From Streptomyces sp. JH34 (GTDB lineage: Bacteria; Actinomycetota; Actinomycetes; Streptomycetales; Streptomycetaceae), in contig NZ_JAJSOO010000001.1 of assembly GCF_029428875.1 (NCBI RefSeq), positions 6,730,501-6,794,500 of the forward strand: DNA of 64,000 nucleotides, written 5' to 3'. This document shows positions 42,236-51,137 of the stretch, piece by piece. Below the pieces are notes generated by a model. That model ran no database searches. It was not told the origin of the DNA and saw only the letters and a list, made by a program, of their open reading frames with translations. How positions within the stretch are numbered: position 1 is the first letter of the stretch; each line of letters begins with the position of its first letter. Position numbers and translations under genes: made by a program.

Positions 42236-43954
42236 ATGGCCGACCCCCTGCTGTTCAACCCGCGTGCCTACGACCCGGCGCACTTCGACCCCGAGACCCG
42301 CAGGCTGCTGCGCGCCACCATCGACTGGTTCGAGGACCGCGGCAAGCGGCGGATCATCGAGGACTACAGGTCACGCGCCTGGCTGGGCGATTTCCTCGAG
42401 TTCTCCGCGAAGGAGGGCCTCTTCGCCACCTTCCTCACCCCCGCCTCCGCCACGGACCGTGAGGACGGGCGCTGGGACACCGCCCGCATCGCCGCGCTCA
42501 ACGAGATCTTCGGGTTCTACGGACTCGACTACTGGTACGCCTGGCAGGTGACCATCCTCGGCCTCGGCCCCGTCTGGCAGAGCGACAACGCCGCCGCGCG
42601 CGACCGCGCCGCCGAACTCCTCTCCCAGGGCGAGGTGTTCGCCTTCGGCCTGTCGGAGAAGGCGCACGGAGCCGACATCTACTCCACCGACATGCTCCTG
42701 GCACCGGACGGCGACGGCGGCTTCCTGGCCACCGGCTCCAAGTACTACATAGGCAACGGCAACGCCGCCGGCCTCGTCTCCGTCTTCGGCCGGCGCACGG
42801 ACGTCGAGGGCCCGGACGGCTACGTCTTCTTCGCCGCGGACAGCCGCCACCCGGCCTACCACCTGGTGAAGAACGTCGTCGACTCCTCCAAGTACGTCAG
42901 CGAGTTCCGCCTCGACGGCTACCCCGTCGGTCCCGACGACGTCCTGCACACCGGCCGCGCCGCCTTCGACGCCGCCCTCAACACCGTCAACGTGGGCAAG
43001 TTCAACCTCTGCACCGCCTCGATCGGCATCTGCGAGCACGCGATGTACGAGGCCGTCACCCACGCGCACAACCGGGTCCTCTACGGCCGCCCCGTGACCG
43101 CCTTCCCCCACGTGCGCCGGGAGCTCGCCGACGCCTATGTCCGGCTCGTCGGCATGAAGCTGTTCAGCGACCGCGCCGTCGACTACTTCCGCTCGGCCGG
43201 ACCCGACGACCGCCGCTACCTGCTGTTCAACCCGATGACGAAGATGAAGGTGACCACGGAGGGCGAGAAGGTCATCGACCTGATGTGGGACGTCATCGCG
43301 GCCAAGGGCTTCGAGAAGGACACCTACTTCGCGCAGGCCGCCGTCGAGATCCGCAGCCTGCCGAAGCTGGAGGGCACGGTCCACGTCAACCTCGCCCTCA
43401 TCCTCAAGTTCATGCGCAACCACCTGCTGGACCCCGCCGGCTACGCGCCCGTGGGTACACGTCTGGACGCCGCCGACGACGCGTTCCTCTTCCGGCAGGG
43501 ACCGGCCCGCGGTCTCGGTTCCGTGCGCTTCCACGACTGGCGCCCGGCCTACGACGCCTACGCCGCCGTCCCCAACGTCGCCCGCTTCCGGGAACAGGCC
43601 GACGCGCTGTGCGACTTCGTGGCCCGGGTCGCGCCCGACGAGCGGCAGAGCCGGGACCTCGACTTCCTGCTGTCCGTCGGCCGGCTCTTCGCCCTGGTCG
43701 TCCACGGTCAGCTGATCCTGGAGCAGGCCCGGCTGACCGGACTGGACGAGGACGTGCTCGACGAGCTCTTCTCCGTGCTCGTCCGCGACTTCTCGGCGAA
43801 CGCCGTCGAACTGCACGGCAAGGACTCCGCGACCGGGGAGCAGCAGGACTGGGCCATCGCCGCGGTACGCCGTCCCGTCGTGGACGAGGCCCGCTCGGCG
43901 CGCGTCTGGGCCCGTGTCGAGGCACTTTCGGGGGCCTACGAGATGGCTTTGTGA
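42236..43954 (+). CDS. Acyl-CoA dehydrogenase family protein
   Basis: A 572-residue flavoprotein. Segments such as AFGLSEKAHGADIYSTDMLLAPDGDGGFLATGSKYYIGNGNAA, VFFAADSRHPAYHLVKNVV and FDAALNTVNVGKFNLCTASIGICEHAMYEAVTHAHNRVLYGRPV match the acyl-CoA dehydrogenase fold, although the N-terminus is longer than usual and the C-terminal 150 residues (from LILKFMRNHLLDP) are an addition. It may act in fatty or aromatic acid breakdown. It follows the PadR gene with a short gap. Confidence 0.87.
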   Translation: MADPLLFNPRAYDPAHFDPETRRLLRATIDWFEDRGKRRIIEDYRSRAWLGDFLEFSAKEGLFATFLTPASATDREDGRWDTARIAALNEIFGFYGLDYWYAWQVTILGLGPVWQSDNAAARDRAAELLSQGEVFAFGLSEKAHGADIYSTDMLLAPDGDGGFLATGSKYYIGNGNAAGLVSVFGRRTDVEGPDGYVFFAADSRHPAYHLVKNVVDSSKYVSEFRLDGYPVGPDDVLHTGRAAFDAALNTVNVGKFNLCTASIGICEHAMYEAVTHAHNRVLYGRPVTAFPHVRRELADAYVRLVGMKLFSDRAVDYFRSAGPDDRRYLLFNPMTKMKVTTEGEKVIDLMWDVIAAKGFEKDTYFAQAAVEIRSLPKLEGTVHVNLALILKFMRNHLLDPAGYAPVGTRLDAADDAFLFRQGPARGLGSVRFHDWRPAYDAYAAVPNVARFREQADALCDFVARVAPDERQSRDLDFLLSVGRLFALVVHGQLILEQARLTGLDEDVLDELFSVLVRDFSANAVELHGKDSATGEQQDWAIAAVRRPVVDEARSARVWARVEALSGAYEMAL

Positions 43955-44061
43955 GTCCGACCGGGTATCAGGCCGGGCCGGACCGCATCGCCTGCGCTCG
44001 CGGGGGCATACGGAAGGTCCGGCAGCCGGAAGTGGCCGGCTGCCAGGAGGAGGAGGTGACC

Positions 44062-44418
44062 GTGGAAACGGTCTGGGCGGGTCAGGCACAGACGGACGGC
44101 GCACTGGGTGACGGCGTCATCGGGTACGAGGTGGAGGCGCCGGACGGAAGCGTGGGCACCGTCATCAGGCTCTCGCCGGTACCGGGGTTCGACCATCTGG
44201 TGATCGACGCGGGGGTCTGGAAGTTCGGGAGGAGCGTCGTCGTGCCCGCGGGCATGGTGACCGGCGTCGACGAAGCCGAACGGGTGATCAAGGTCGGGTG
44301 CACCAAGGACCAGATCAAGGACGCCCCGCGCTTCGAGCGCGATCAGGACACCGGGGACCTCTTCTACCTGCGGCAGCTCGGCGCGTACTACGAATCGCTG
44401 ACTGCCGGCCAGGGATGA
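44062..44418 (+). CDS. PRC-barrel domain protein
   Basis: A 118-residue protein with a PRC-barrel-like pattern: GDGVIGYEVEAPDGSVGTVIRLSPVPGFDHLVIDAGVWKFGRSVVVPAGMVTGVDEAERVIKVGCTKDQIKDAP and a short tail. PRC barrels fold as small beta barrels in ribosome maturation and photosynthetic reaction centre proteins; its role here is unknown. GTG 44062 follows GGAGGAGG at 5-nt spacing; longer frames upstream lie inside the dehydrogenase. Confidence 0.82.
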   Translation: METVWAGQAQTDGALGDGVIGYEVEAPDGSVGTVIRLSPVPGFDHLVIDAGVWKFGRSVVVPAGMVTGVDEAERVIKVGCTKDQIKDAPRFERDQDTGDLFYLRQLGAYYESLTAGQG

Positions 44419-44423
44419 CAGGA

Positions 44424-44461
44424 GGCCGGGCGTCACCGACGGAGGTCGGTGACGCCCGGCC
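44424..44461. terminator. Bidirectional terminator hairpin
   Basis: A perfect 17-bp stem (GGCCGGGCGTCACCGAC and its complement) with a 4-nt loop lies 6 bp after the PRC-barrel stop and 6 bp before the convergent channel gene's stop. It can end transcription from both sides. Confidence 0.85.
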
Positions 44462-44466
44462 GCGTC

Positions 44467-45090
44467 TCAGGAGGGCTGCGCCCGGCGGTAGCGCCGGCCG
44501 AGCGTCACCTTGAGCGGCAGGAGCGCCAGCCAGGACCACATGGCGGCCACCGGTGAGAGGGCGTAGGCGAGCGGCACGGTGGCGCCGAAGACCAGGGCGG
44601 TGTTCCCCAGATCGGTGGCCACGAAGCGAGCGGTCCTCTCCGTGGCGGGATCGGAGGGCCATCGCCCGCGCAGTCCCGTACGGAGCACCGCCAGTTCGAG
44701 CAGATTCGTGAGGCACACGGCGCCCGCGTAGACGGCGACCGCCAGGGGCTCGGAGGCGTACTCCGACAGCAAGGAGGTCGGGAACGGGATGAGCGCGATG
44801 GCGCCGAGCCAGACGAGCGCGAGTTTCAGCGACCGCCCCTCGAACCGGGGGACCAGCTCCACGATCCGGCGGTGGTCACGCCAGAAGGCCGCGAGGATCA
44901 TGAAGCTGAGAGCATAGGCGCCGAGATCGGGCAGCACACCGCGGACGGCGTCCCGGAAGCCCTGGGCGGACAGGTCCGGTGGTACGCGGACATCGAGCAC
45001 CAACAGGGTCATGGCGATCGCGAAGATCCCGTCGGACAGGGCTGTCAGCCGTTCCGCGTTCTTCCCGTCGCCCGCTCGGGTGTCGTCCAC
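44467..45090 (-). CDS. TMEM175-family (DUF1211) potassium channel-like protein
   Basis: A 207-residue membrane protein with the family start RLTALSDGIFAIAMTLLVLDVRVP; the usual FSDG appears as LSDG. Five or six further hydrophobic segments follow (SFMILAAFWRDHRRIV, LALVWLGAIALIPFPTSLLSE, TALVFGATVPLAYAL). Bacterial members form tetrameric K+ channels that lack the usual selectivity filter. GTG 45090 precedes DDTRAGDGKN; the longer frame to 45147 is less likely. Confidence 0.85.
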   Translation of the reverse strand: MDDTRAGDGKNAERLTALSDGIFAIAMTLLVLDVRVPPDLSAQGFRDAVRGVLPDLGAYALSFMILAAFWRDHRRIVELVPRFEGRSLKLALVWLGAIALIPFPTSLLSEYASEPLAVAVYAGAVCLTNLLELAVLRTGLRGRWPSDPATERTARFVATDLGNTALVFGATVPLAYALSPVAAMWSWLALLPLKVTLGRRYRRAQPS

Positions 45091-45192
45091 CCGCCCAGCG
45101 TCCCGGTGCCGAGTCGGCACCGGGCGGATTAGGCCGACGGCGGGCATGCCGGGCGCCGAGTCCGGGCACCGGCGCCCGCGTGCGGCCGGGTC

Positions 45193-45456
45193 TCAGACGG
45201 CCTGGAGGTTGTCGTCCCGCCGGGTGCCTACGGCCCGGCGGAGCGCGGGGGAGACCGCGGGCCGCACCCCGAGCATGGTGTCGGCCGTGTGCAGGGCCTG
45301 CGGAACCGCCTGTGTGCCGGTCATCACGCACAGGGTGTAGGCGGCGTCCTCCACCGCCCGGGCCGTGACGTCCGTGGAGCGCCGCGCGTCCTCGATCCGT
45401 GCGTCGGCGTAACGGGCCAGAGCCACTCTCAGGTCCTGCGGGCTGGGTGTCAGCAC
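45193..45456 (-). CDS. DUF5133-like small protein
   Basis: An 87-residue protein with MLTPSPQDLRVALARYADARI and AVEDAAYTLCVMTGT in the pattern I know for Streptomyces DUF5133 proteins. Predicted to be alpha-helical and soluble. GTG 45456 follows GGAGGAG. Function unknown; the family occurs next to secondary-metabolite and stress genes. Confidence 0.78.
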   Translation of the reverse strand: MLTPSPQDLRVALARYADARIEDARRSTDVTARAVEDAAYTLCVMTGTQAVPQALHTADTMLGVRPAVSPALRRAVGTRRDDNLQAV

Positions 45457-45651
45457 AGCGGGTTCTCCTCCGGGTTAGATCCACGTCCGATGCGGGGGGC
45501 CGGGGCACCGGGCCAGGCAGGCACAGCGGTGCGGTTCACACTCCGTCGGGTGATCCGGCATCAGGCGCCTACCCGCTCACGGGCGGAGTACGCAGTGGCG
45601 CGCCAGCGTGTGCACCGGGCTGTCACGGCCTGGGCGTTCTACCGTTCACCG

Positions 45652-46320
45652 ATGCGATCTGTCCCCTGGTGGGTCCTGTTCTCCTCGGTGTGCGCCCCGG
45701 TCCTCCTCGTCGGCGGCTGGGCGGTCTCGGCCGAGCTCCAGGGGCCCGGCTACGACCCCGCGTCGGCGACGATCAGCATCCTCGCGTCCGACGGGGCCGC
45801 CGGGTACTGGGTGATGACGCCGGCGCTGCTCGCCCTGGGAGCCTGCCACGTGGTCACCGCGTCCGGACTGCGACCCGCCGCGCCTTCCGGGCGGGCGGCG
45901 CTGGCCGGGGGAGGACTCTCCGCGATGCTGCTCGCCCTGTTCCCCGCACCGACCAGCGGCGGGTCGTTCGCCCACGGTGTGGTCGTGGCCGTGGGTTTCT
46001 CGCTGCTCGCGGTGTGGCCCGTCCTGGCCGTGCGACGCCGGGCCTCGCGTCGGCGTGTCGTGGCTGCCGCCGGCGACACGTGGCCGCGCCCGGCGGCCCG
46101 GCCCTCCGGCAGGACGGCACCGTGGGGACTGCGGCCCGCGCCCTCCGCCACGGCGGCCGCCCTGATGTGGCTCGGCGGGGCCTGGTTCCTGCTCGCCCTG
46201 TACACGCTCGACACGGCGGGGGCCGCCGAACGCGTCCTGACGTTCGCGCAGTCGTTCTGGCCGCTCGTCGTGGTCGTCTCGTGCTTCCGGCACGCCGGTG
46301 ACCCAGGACAGCCGGACTGA
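45652..46320 (+). CDS. DUF998-like membrane protein
   Basis: A 222-residue protein with five or six hydrophobic segments (VPWWVLFSSVCAPVLLVGGW, GYWVMTPALLALGACHVV, LAGGGLSAMLLALFPAP, GVVVAVGFSLLAVWPVLAV, LMWLGGAWFLLALYTL). The pattern AELQGPGYDPASATISILASDGA fits the DUF998 family. ATG 45652 is preferred because upstream codons in frame read a low-complexity sequence. Role unknown. Confidence 0.78.
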   Translation: MRSVPWWVLFSSVCAPVLLVGGWAVSAELQGPGYDPASATISILASDGAAGYWVMTPALLALGACHVVTASGLRPAAPSGRAALAGGGLSAMLLALFPAPTSGGSFAHGVVVAVGFSLLAVWPVLAVRRRASRRRVVAAAGDTWPRPAARPSGRTAPWGLRPAPSATAAALMWLGGAWFLLALYTLDTAGAAERVLTFAQSFWPLVVVVSCFRHAGDPGQPD

Positions 46321-46337
46321 CTCCGCAGTCCGCGTCG

Positions 46338-46568
46338 TCAGGGGCGCGGCCCGATCAGCGCGTCCCCGTCACGCACCAGGATCGCCGACGCGGGGCACGA
46401 GTCCGCGGCGTCGAGCGCCCGGTCGTCGGGAGCCATCCGGTCACGCACGGGCCTCGCCCGGTCCTCGTCGTCCAGCGCGTAGAGGTCGGGCGTCATCCCC
46501 GCACACATACCCGAACCCATGCACAGACCGCGGTCCACCTCCGTCGTCCACGCCACGGCCCTCACCAC
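46338..46568 (-). CDS. 3Fe-4S ferredoxin
   Basis: A 76-residue ferredoxin with cysteine motif CMGSGMC ... CPAS, the arrangement of single-cluster 3Fe-4S electron donors to actinobacterial P450s (the third cysteine before CPAS is DSCPAS). The start overlaps the P450 stop by 7 bp (minus strand). It surely transfers electrons to the upstream P450. GTG 46568 is used. Confidence 0.9.
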   Translation of the reverse strand: MVRAVAWTTEVDRGLCMGSGMCAGMTPDLYALDDEDRARPVRDRMAPDDRALDAADSCPASAILVRDGDALIGPRP

Positions 46569-47755
46569 CCCACCGGCATCTCGCGCGGGCCCCGCACGAG
46601 CATCTGGTTCTTCCAGTGCACGTCCCCCGCCGAGCGCAGGCCGGGGAAGCGTACGAGCAGCGCCTCCAGGGCCTCCTGCAGCTCCAGCCTGGCGAGAGGT
46701 GCACCCAGGCAGTGGTGGACCCCGTGTCCGAAACCGAGGTGCTGGACCCCGGTCCGGGTGACGTCGAGCCGGCCCGGCCCGTCGAACTTCAGGGCGTCGC
46801 GGTTGGCGGCGCCGACCGCGACGAGTACGGGCTCACCGGTCCGCACGAGGGTGCCACCGACCTCCACGTCCTCCATGGCGTACCGGGGGAATCCGGAGCC
46901 GCTGCCGAGGGGCACGAAACGCAGAAGCTCCTCCACCGCCCCACGGATCAGTTCGGGGCGCTCCCGCAGCAGCTTCAGCTGACCGGGGTGGTCGAGCAGC
47001 ACGTGGACGAAGTTCGGGATCTGGGTCGCGGTGGTCTCGTGGCCGGCGACGAGGATGCCGACGCAGAGGTCGACCAGTTCCAGTTCGCTCAGCCTGTCTC
47101 CCGTGTCCCGCGCTTCGATCAGACCCGTCATCAGGTCCGGCCGGGGGCTTCGCCGGTGCTCCTCGATCAGCGATCCCATGTAGGCGCGCAGCTCCTCGCG
47201 GCTGCGCAGGAACTCCTCGGCGGTCAGGGAACTGGTGGAGAGAGCGGCGTCGCTCCACACCCGGAACCTCGGACGGTCCTCCTCGGGCACACCGAGCATG
47301 CGGCAGATCACCGCGACGGGGATCGGCAGCGCGTAGTGCTCCACCAGGTCGGCGGGCTGCCCCATCGCCTCGAGCTCGTCCAGGAGACCGTGGGCCAGCT
47401 CCCGTACCCAGGGGCGCAACTTCTCCACCTGATGCACGGTGAACGCCTTCGCCACAAGAGTGCGCAGCCGTGTGTGTCCGGGAGGGTCCATGCTCAGGAT
47501 GCCGCTGTCGCGCCGGCCCTCCGACTGGCGTGGCTCGTCGTGGCGCAGGGCCTCCGCCCGGCTGAACCGCCGGTCGCCGAGGACCAGGCGCGCGTCCGCG
47601 TAGCGGGTGGCCAGCCACGCCGGTTCCCCGTACGTCATCCGCACCCGCACGAGCCCGGGCGTCACCAGAGCTTCCTCGTAGGCGTCCGCCAGCCCCAGGC
47701 CGGCCGGTTCGTTGAAGGGGTAGGGCACGGGCGTCCGTCCGACTGCTTCCGTCAT
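46562..47755 (-). CDS. Cytochrome P450
   Basis: A complete 397-residue P450: I-helix oxygen-binding motif GILVAGHETTATQI, ExxR in the K-helix, and heme-binding loop FGHGVHHCLGAPLARLELQEAL with the cysteine ligand. The cytosolic class-I pattern of Streptomyces P450s uses the adjacent ferredoxin. The substrate is not evident; surrounding genes (methyltransferase upstream) do not form a recognisable biosynthetic cluster. Confidence 0.95.
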   Translation of the reverse strand: MTEAVGRTPVPYPFNEPAGLGLADAYEEALVTPGLVRVRMTYGEPAWLATRYADARLVLGDRRFSRAEALRHDEPRQSEGRRDSGILSMDPPGHTRLRTLVAKAFTVHQVEKLRPWVRELAHGLLDELEAMGQPADLVEHYALPIPVAVICRMLGVPEEDRPRFRVWSDAALSTSSLTAEEFLRSREELRAYMGSLIEEHRRSPRPDLMTGLIEARDTGDRLSELELVDLCVGILVAGHETTATQIPNFVHVLLDHPGQLKLLRERPELIRGAVEELLRFVPLGSGSGFPRYAMEDVEVGGTLVRTGEPVLVAVGAANRDALKFDGPGRLDVTRTGVQHLGFGHGVHHCLGAPLARLELQEALEALLVRFPGLRSAGDVHWKNQMLVRGPREMPVGW

Positions 47756-47896
47756 CGTGTGGGCCTCCCTGATGCGCGGTGGATGATCCGAGCATCAGGC
47801 GGCGCCGACGACGTGGTCAACAGCGCCTTGTCGGCCATCCCGGGGCCGTCGCCCCGGGACGGCCGGCGCGCCGTCGGCCGTCCAGAACGGGGCAGG

Positions 47897-48712
47897 CTAC
47901 GGCTTGCGGCCGACCGCCACATAGCCGGCGCTGATGATGTCGTCCTGCCCCGCCACCGGCTCGCCGAGCCCGGGATGCCACGCCTCGGCCGCCACGATGC
48001 CGGGCTCGGTGATGTCGAGTCCGTCGAAGAAACGGGCGAACTGGTCGCGGGTGCGGGGTGCCAGGGTGAGCGTGTTCGCCTTGTACATCTCGTCCACCTT
48101 GCGAGCCGCCGCCGGGTGGAAGTCCGCGGTGAGGTGGGAGATGACCACGTAGCTGCCCGGTGCGAGCACCTCGGTCAGCCGGTCCACCAGCTCGTAGGCG
48201 CCGTCCTCGTCGCTCACGAAGTGCAGCAGGGAGATCAGCGAGAGCGCGACGGGCCGGGTGAAGTCAAGCGTCCTGCCGGCGTGCTGGAGGATGGCGTCCA
48301 CGTCACGGGCGTCCGCCTGCACGTAGTCGATCGCACCCTCCTCGGTGCCCTTCAGCAGGGCCTCGGCGTGTGCCAGGACGATGGGGTCGTGGTCGCAGTA
48401 GACGACCCGCGTCGTCGGTGCCGCCTGCTGGGCCACCTGGTGGAGGTTCGGCTCGGTGGGGATCCCCGTACCGATGTCGAGGAACTGCCGGATGCCCTGA
48501 CCGGTCAGCCACCGGGTGGCGCGGTGCATGAAGGCGCGGTTCACCCTCGCCATGACCGGGACCCCCGGCTCCACGGCGAGCATCTGCCGGCCCAGTGCCT
48601 CGTCCACCGGGTAGTTGTCCTTGCCACCGAGGAACCAGTCGTACATCCGGGCGGGATGCGGTCTGCTGGTGTCGATGCGCAGGGTGGAGGCATCGTTCTC
48701 CGGTCGGGACAT
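47897..48712 (-). CDS. SAM-dependent methyltransferase (Methyltransf_19 type)
   Basis: A 271-residue methyltransferase with the Methyltransf_19 markers RMYDWFLGGKDNYPVDEALG at the N-terminus and the SAM-binding loop DIGTGIPTEPNLHQVAQ, then VVYCDHDPIVLAHAEALL and YVQADARD. The family is very common in Streptomyces and its substrates are mostly unknown. ATG 48712 follows CAGGAG at good spacing. It lies about 140 bp upstream of the P450 on the same strand. Confidence 0.93.
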   Translation of the reverse strand: MSRPENDASTLRIDTSRPHPARMYDWFLGGKDNYPVDEALGRQMLAVEPGVPVMARVNRAFMHRATRWLTGQGIRQFLDIGTGIPTEPNLHQVAQQAAPTTRVVYCDHDPIVLAHAEALLKGTEEGAIDYVQADARDVDAILQHAGRTLDFTRPVALSLISLLHFVSDEDGAYELVDRLTEVLAPGSYVVISHLTADFHPAAARKVDEMYKANTLTLAPRTRDQFARFFDGLDITEPGIVAAEAWHPGLGEPVAGQDDIISAGYVAVGRKP

Positions 48713-48851
48713 GGCGTACTCCTGGTGTGCGCGGCAGTGGTCGATCAGCTTGCGGACAGAATAGGGAACGTGTGTGCCAGAGGTGGCGGTCCGAGGCCGA
48801 CTGGGCATGAGCGCCCGGGCGCTCCATCCCGGATGTCACCTACGTGCCGGC

Positions 48852-48886
48852 CCTTGGGGGCGGCGGGTGGGCCGCCGCCCCCAAGG
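48852..48886 (-). terminator. Terminator hairpin after the AxeA-like gene
   Basis: A perfect 15-bp stem, CCTTGGGGGCGGCGG and its complement, with a 5-nt loop, lies 23 bp beyond the stop of the minus-strand esterase gene. Confidence 0.82.
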
Positions 48887-48908
48887 ACCGCTGTGGGCCG
48901 CCCGGTGG

Positions 48909-49898
48909 TCAGCCGGTGGTGCAGCTGACGGTGGGCCAGGTCCAGTTGCCGTTGGCCTGGACGGTGGTGCCCCAGGTGTTGCCGTTGCCGTTGGGTTTGG
49001 CGGTGAGTGTCTGCGCGTCGGGGTAGGTCGCGGTGGTGTTCCAGGTGGAGAGGACCTTGGCGGGGGAGGGGATCTTCATGGTGACGGTCCAGTCGGCGGC
49101 GCCGGTGACCGAGACGTCGAGGTTGTAGCGGTCGCCCCATCTCTGGCCCGCGGTCACCGTCGCGGTGCAGCCACCGCCACCGTCCCCGCCGTCGCCGCCC
49201 GTGTCGGGAGCCACGGCGCGGCCGGTCTGCGGGGAGATCATGCCGGCGCACAACCCCCGGCTCGCCAGGCCCTGCGCGATGCGCGGTACGGCCGCGAGCG
49301 TGTTGGCAGGCCAGTCGTGCATGAGGATGACCTGACCGTCGGTGAGCCGGGCGTTGGCCTGCACGATCGCGTCGGTGCTCGCGCCGTTCCAGTCCTGGGA
49401 GTCGACGTCCCAGATGATCTGCGTCAGACCGTACTTGGCCGCGGACGCCCGCACCGTCGAGTCGGACTCACCGTACGGAGGCCGGAACAGTTTCGGTGTT
49501 CCCCCGCCCGCGGAGGCGATGGCCTGCTGGGTGCGGGAGATCTCGGAGTCTATCTGGATCTGGGTCTGCTGGGTCAGGTGCGGGTGGGTGTAGCTGTGGT
49601 TGCCGACCCACATGCCGGCGTCTACCTGCGCCCGCACCTGGGACGGGCCGGCGGCGGCGTTCTGGCCCTGGTTGAACATGGTGGCCCGCAGCCCGTTCCG
49701 CTTCAGGGCGTCGAGCAGGGCCGGGGTACTGCTCGACGGGCCGTCGTCGAAGGTCAGCCCGACGTAGCCGTTGCAGGCCGCGGCAGTCGCGGCATGGGAG
49801 GGCGCGGTGTCCACGGTGACCGTGGCGGTCGCGGCCGTCGCGGCGACGGCCAGCGCCGTGACCACGGACCGTAAGGAGAGACGTGTTCGCATGCGCAT
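48909..49898 (-). CDS. Secreted CE4 polysaccharide deacetylase with CBM2-like tail (AxeA-like)
   Basis: An N-terminal signal peptide (RLSLRSVVTALAVAATAATATVTVDTAPSHA) is followed by a CE4/NodB deacetylase domain: TFDDGPSSST (metal-binding Asp), NHSYTHPHL (the two histidines), RPPYGES, DVDSQDW and LMHDW. After a Gly-rich linker (GGDGGDGGGG) comes a C-terminal carbohydrate-binding module (CTATVTAGQRWGDRYNLDVSVTG ... NGNWTWPTVSC) of CBM2 type. The architecture matches the S. lividans acetylxylan esterase AxeA; deacetylated substrate is probably xylan or chitin-like. A CGAAAGTTTCG palindrome lies upstream. Confidence 0.93.
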   Translation of the reverse strand: MRMRTRLSLRSVVTALAVAATAATATVTVDTAPSHAATAAACNGYVGLTFDDGPSSSTPALLDALKRNGLRATMFNQGQNAAAGPSQVRAQVDAGMWVGNHSYTHPHLTQQTQIQIDSEISRTQQAIASAGGGTPKLFRPPYGESDSTVRASAAKYGLTQIIWDVDSQDWNGASTDAIVQANARLTDGQVILMHDWPANTLAAVPRIAQGLASRGLCAGMISPQTGRAVAPDTGGDGGDGGGGCTATVTAGQRWGDRYNLDVSVTGAADWTVTMKIPSPAKVLSTWNTTATYPDAQTLTAKPNGNGNTWGTTVQANGNWTWPTVSCTTG

Positions 49899-50135
49899 GG
49901 GGGTGAGTCCTTCTCGTCCCGGGCGGATGGATGAGGAGCGCTGGGTGGGCGGCCCGGTGTCAGCCGGTGGGACGCCCTGGCGGGTGCTCCGTGAACCGGT
50001 GCTGACAGCGACCGCGCGTCGGTGTCGTGCGTCCCAGCCGGATTCGGCCGGTCTCCGTGTCCTGCCCGGCGACCGGTCGGGGTGCCGGGTCGGGGGACCC
50101 GGATCGACAGTGATGGAGGTCTGTCGACGGCGAAC

Positions 50136-50164
50136 AGTGTTGAACTGCCGCTGTCTGATGTCAA
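50136..50164 (-). promoter_or_regulatory. Candidate promoter of the AxeA-like gene
   Basis: TTGACA (minus strand, 50159-50164) is followed after 17 bp by AACACT (50136-50141), a plausible Streptomyces sigma-70-like pair, 240 bp upstream of the start codon. The -10 element is weak. Confidence 0.4.
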
Positions 50165-50314
50165 TGGTTTCGACACTGGTTACGAAAGGGTCGCTCCGAA
50201 GTGGGTGAGTACGTATAGAGCATTGTTCCTGTTGGGAGGCGTAGTGAGTCGCTGAGGGTATTCACGCACCTGGTGTTCGATGGGTACGGATTTGATGTGG
50301 CGGTCGGAGTCTCG

Positions 50315-50325
50315 CGAAAGTTTCG
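50315..50325. promoter_or_regulatory. CGAAAGTTTCG palindrome (xylanase-type cis element)
   Basis: CGAAAGTTTCG is a perfect palindrome of the CGAAANTTTCG form described upstream of Streptomyces xylanase and esterase genes. It lies 417 bp from the esterase start, upstream of the candidate promoter, so its function is uncertain. Confidence 0.45.
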
Positions 50326-50438
50326 AAGCCTGTGCGGGGCCCGGTGCGGTCGGCGTGAGAGAGACCGCCCGTCACGACCGAGGCGGCCCGCGGCGCAACG
50401 GCCGAAGCCCGCCTCGGTCGCGGCGGTCCCGCGCCGTG

Positions 50439-51116
50439 TCAGCCTCCGGTCGCCTCCCTGAGCGCGATGTTGAGTTCCAGGACGTTGACCCGGGGCTCGC
50501 CCATGAAGCCGAGGGCGCGTCCCTCGGTGTGCTCGGCCACGAGCTTCGCGACCCGCTGGACGGCGAGGCCGTTCCGCTCGGCGACGCGGTGGATCTGGAG
50601 CCTCGCGTACGCCGGGGAGATGTGCGGGTCGAGACCCGAGCCGGAGGACGTCACAGCGTCGGCAGGCACGTCTTCGGCCCTCACCCTGTGGGTGGGGGTG
50701 GAGTTGTCCGCCACGACCGCCGCCTTCGCCTCCTTCACCCATGTCACCAGGCCGGCGTCGTCCGCCGCGCGGTTGGTGGCACCGGAGAGGATCAGCGAGT
50801 ACCTGGGGTTGACGCTGTTGCTGCCCAGGCCGTTCGAGGGACGGGGCTGGAACCAGGTGAGGTCCGGCTTCGCCACCTCGTCCGGGTCGTCAGGGTCCTG
50901 CTTCGGCAGGTCGTACCTCTGCCCGATCAGGGACGACCCGACGGTGCGCCCGCTTCCGTCACCGATCTCGGAGCCGTCGGCCCGGCCGCTGAAGAACGCC
51001 TGGGCGACGCCGGTGACCGCGAGCGGGTAGAGGACTCCGCAGACGACGCTGAGGACGAGCAGGGCACGCAGCCCCGCCCCGAGCAGCCGGGCGGTGTTCT
51101 TGAGACTGGTGTTCAT
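50439..51116 (-). CDS. kdpC: K+-transporting ATPase, subunit C
   Basis: KdpC of 225 residues: an N-terminal transmembrane helix (GAGLRALLVLSVVCGVLYPLAVTGVAQAFF), the IGQRYDLP-like segment around SSLIGQRYDLPKQD, FQPRPS, and the C-terminal LNIALREATGG with NVLELN. It stabilises the ATP-bound state of KdpB. It is the last gene of the operon; the two-component system kdpDE that often follows is absent, and the next gene downstream is the unrelated esterase. Confidence 0.95.
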   Translation of the reverse strand: MNTSLKNTARLLGAGLRALLVLSVVCGVLYPLAVTGVAQAFFSGRADGSEIGDGSGRTVGSSLIGQRYDLPKQDPDDPDEVAKPDLTWFQPRPSNGLGSNSVNPRYSLILSGATNRAADDAGLVTWVKEAKAAVVADNSTPTHRVRAEDVPADAVTSSGSGLDPHISPAYARLQIHRVAERNGLAVQRVAKLVAEHTEGRALGFMGEPRVNVLELNIALREATGG

Positions 51117-51137
51117 GGCTGATCAGCCGTTTCTGGT

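Larger units (their letters stand above)
49899..50438. other. Intergenic region upstream of the AxeA-like gene, 540 bp
   Basis: The gap between the kdpC stop and the esterase start. It holds a candidate promoter with TTGACA (minus strand, 50159-50164), a CGAAAGTTTCG palindrome (50315-50325) and TTTCG/CGAAA half sites near 50168-50187. Low-quality open frames here show no gene-like bias. AT content is clearly higher from 50100 to 50330, as in strong regulatory regions. Confidence 0.5.
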
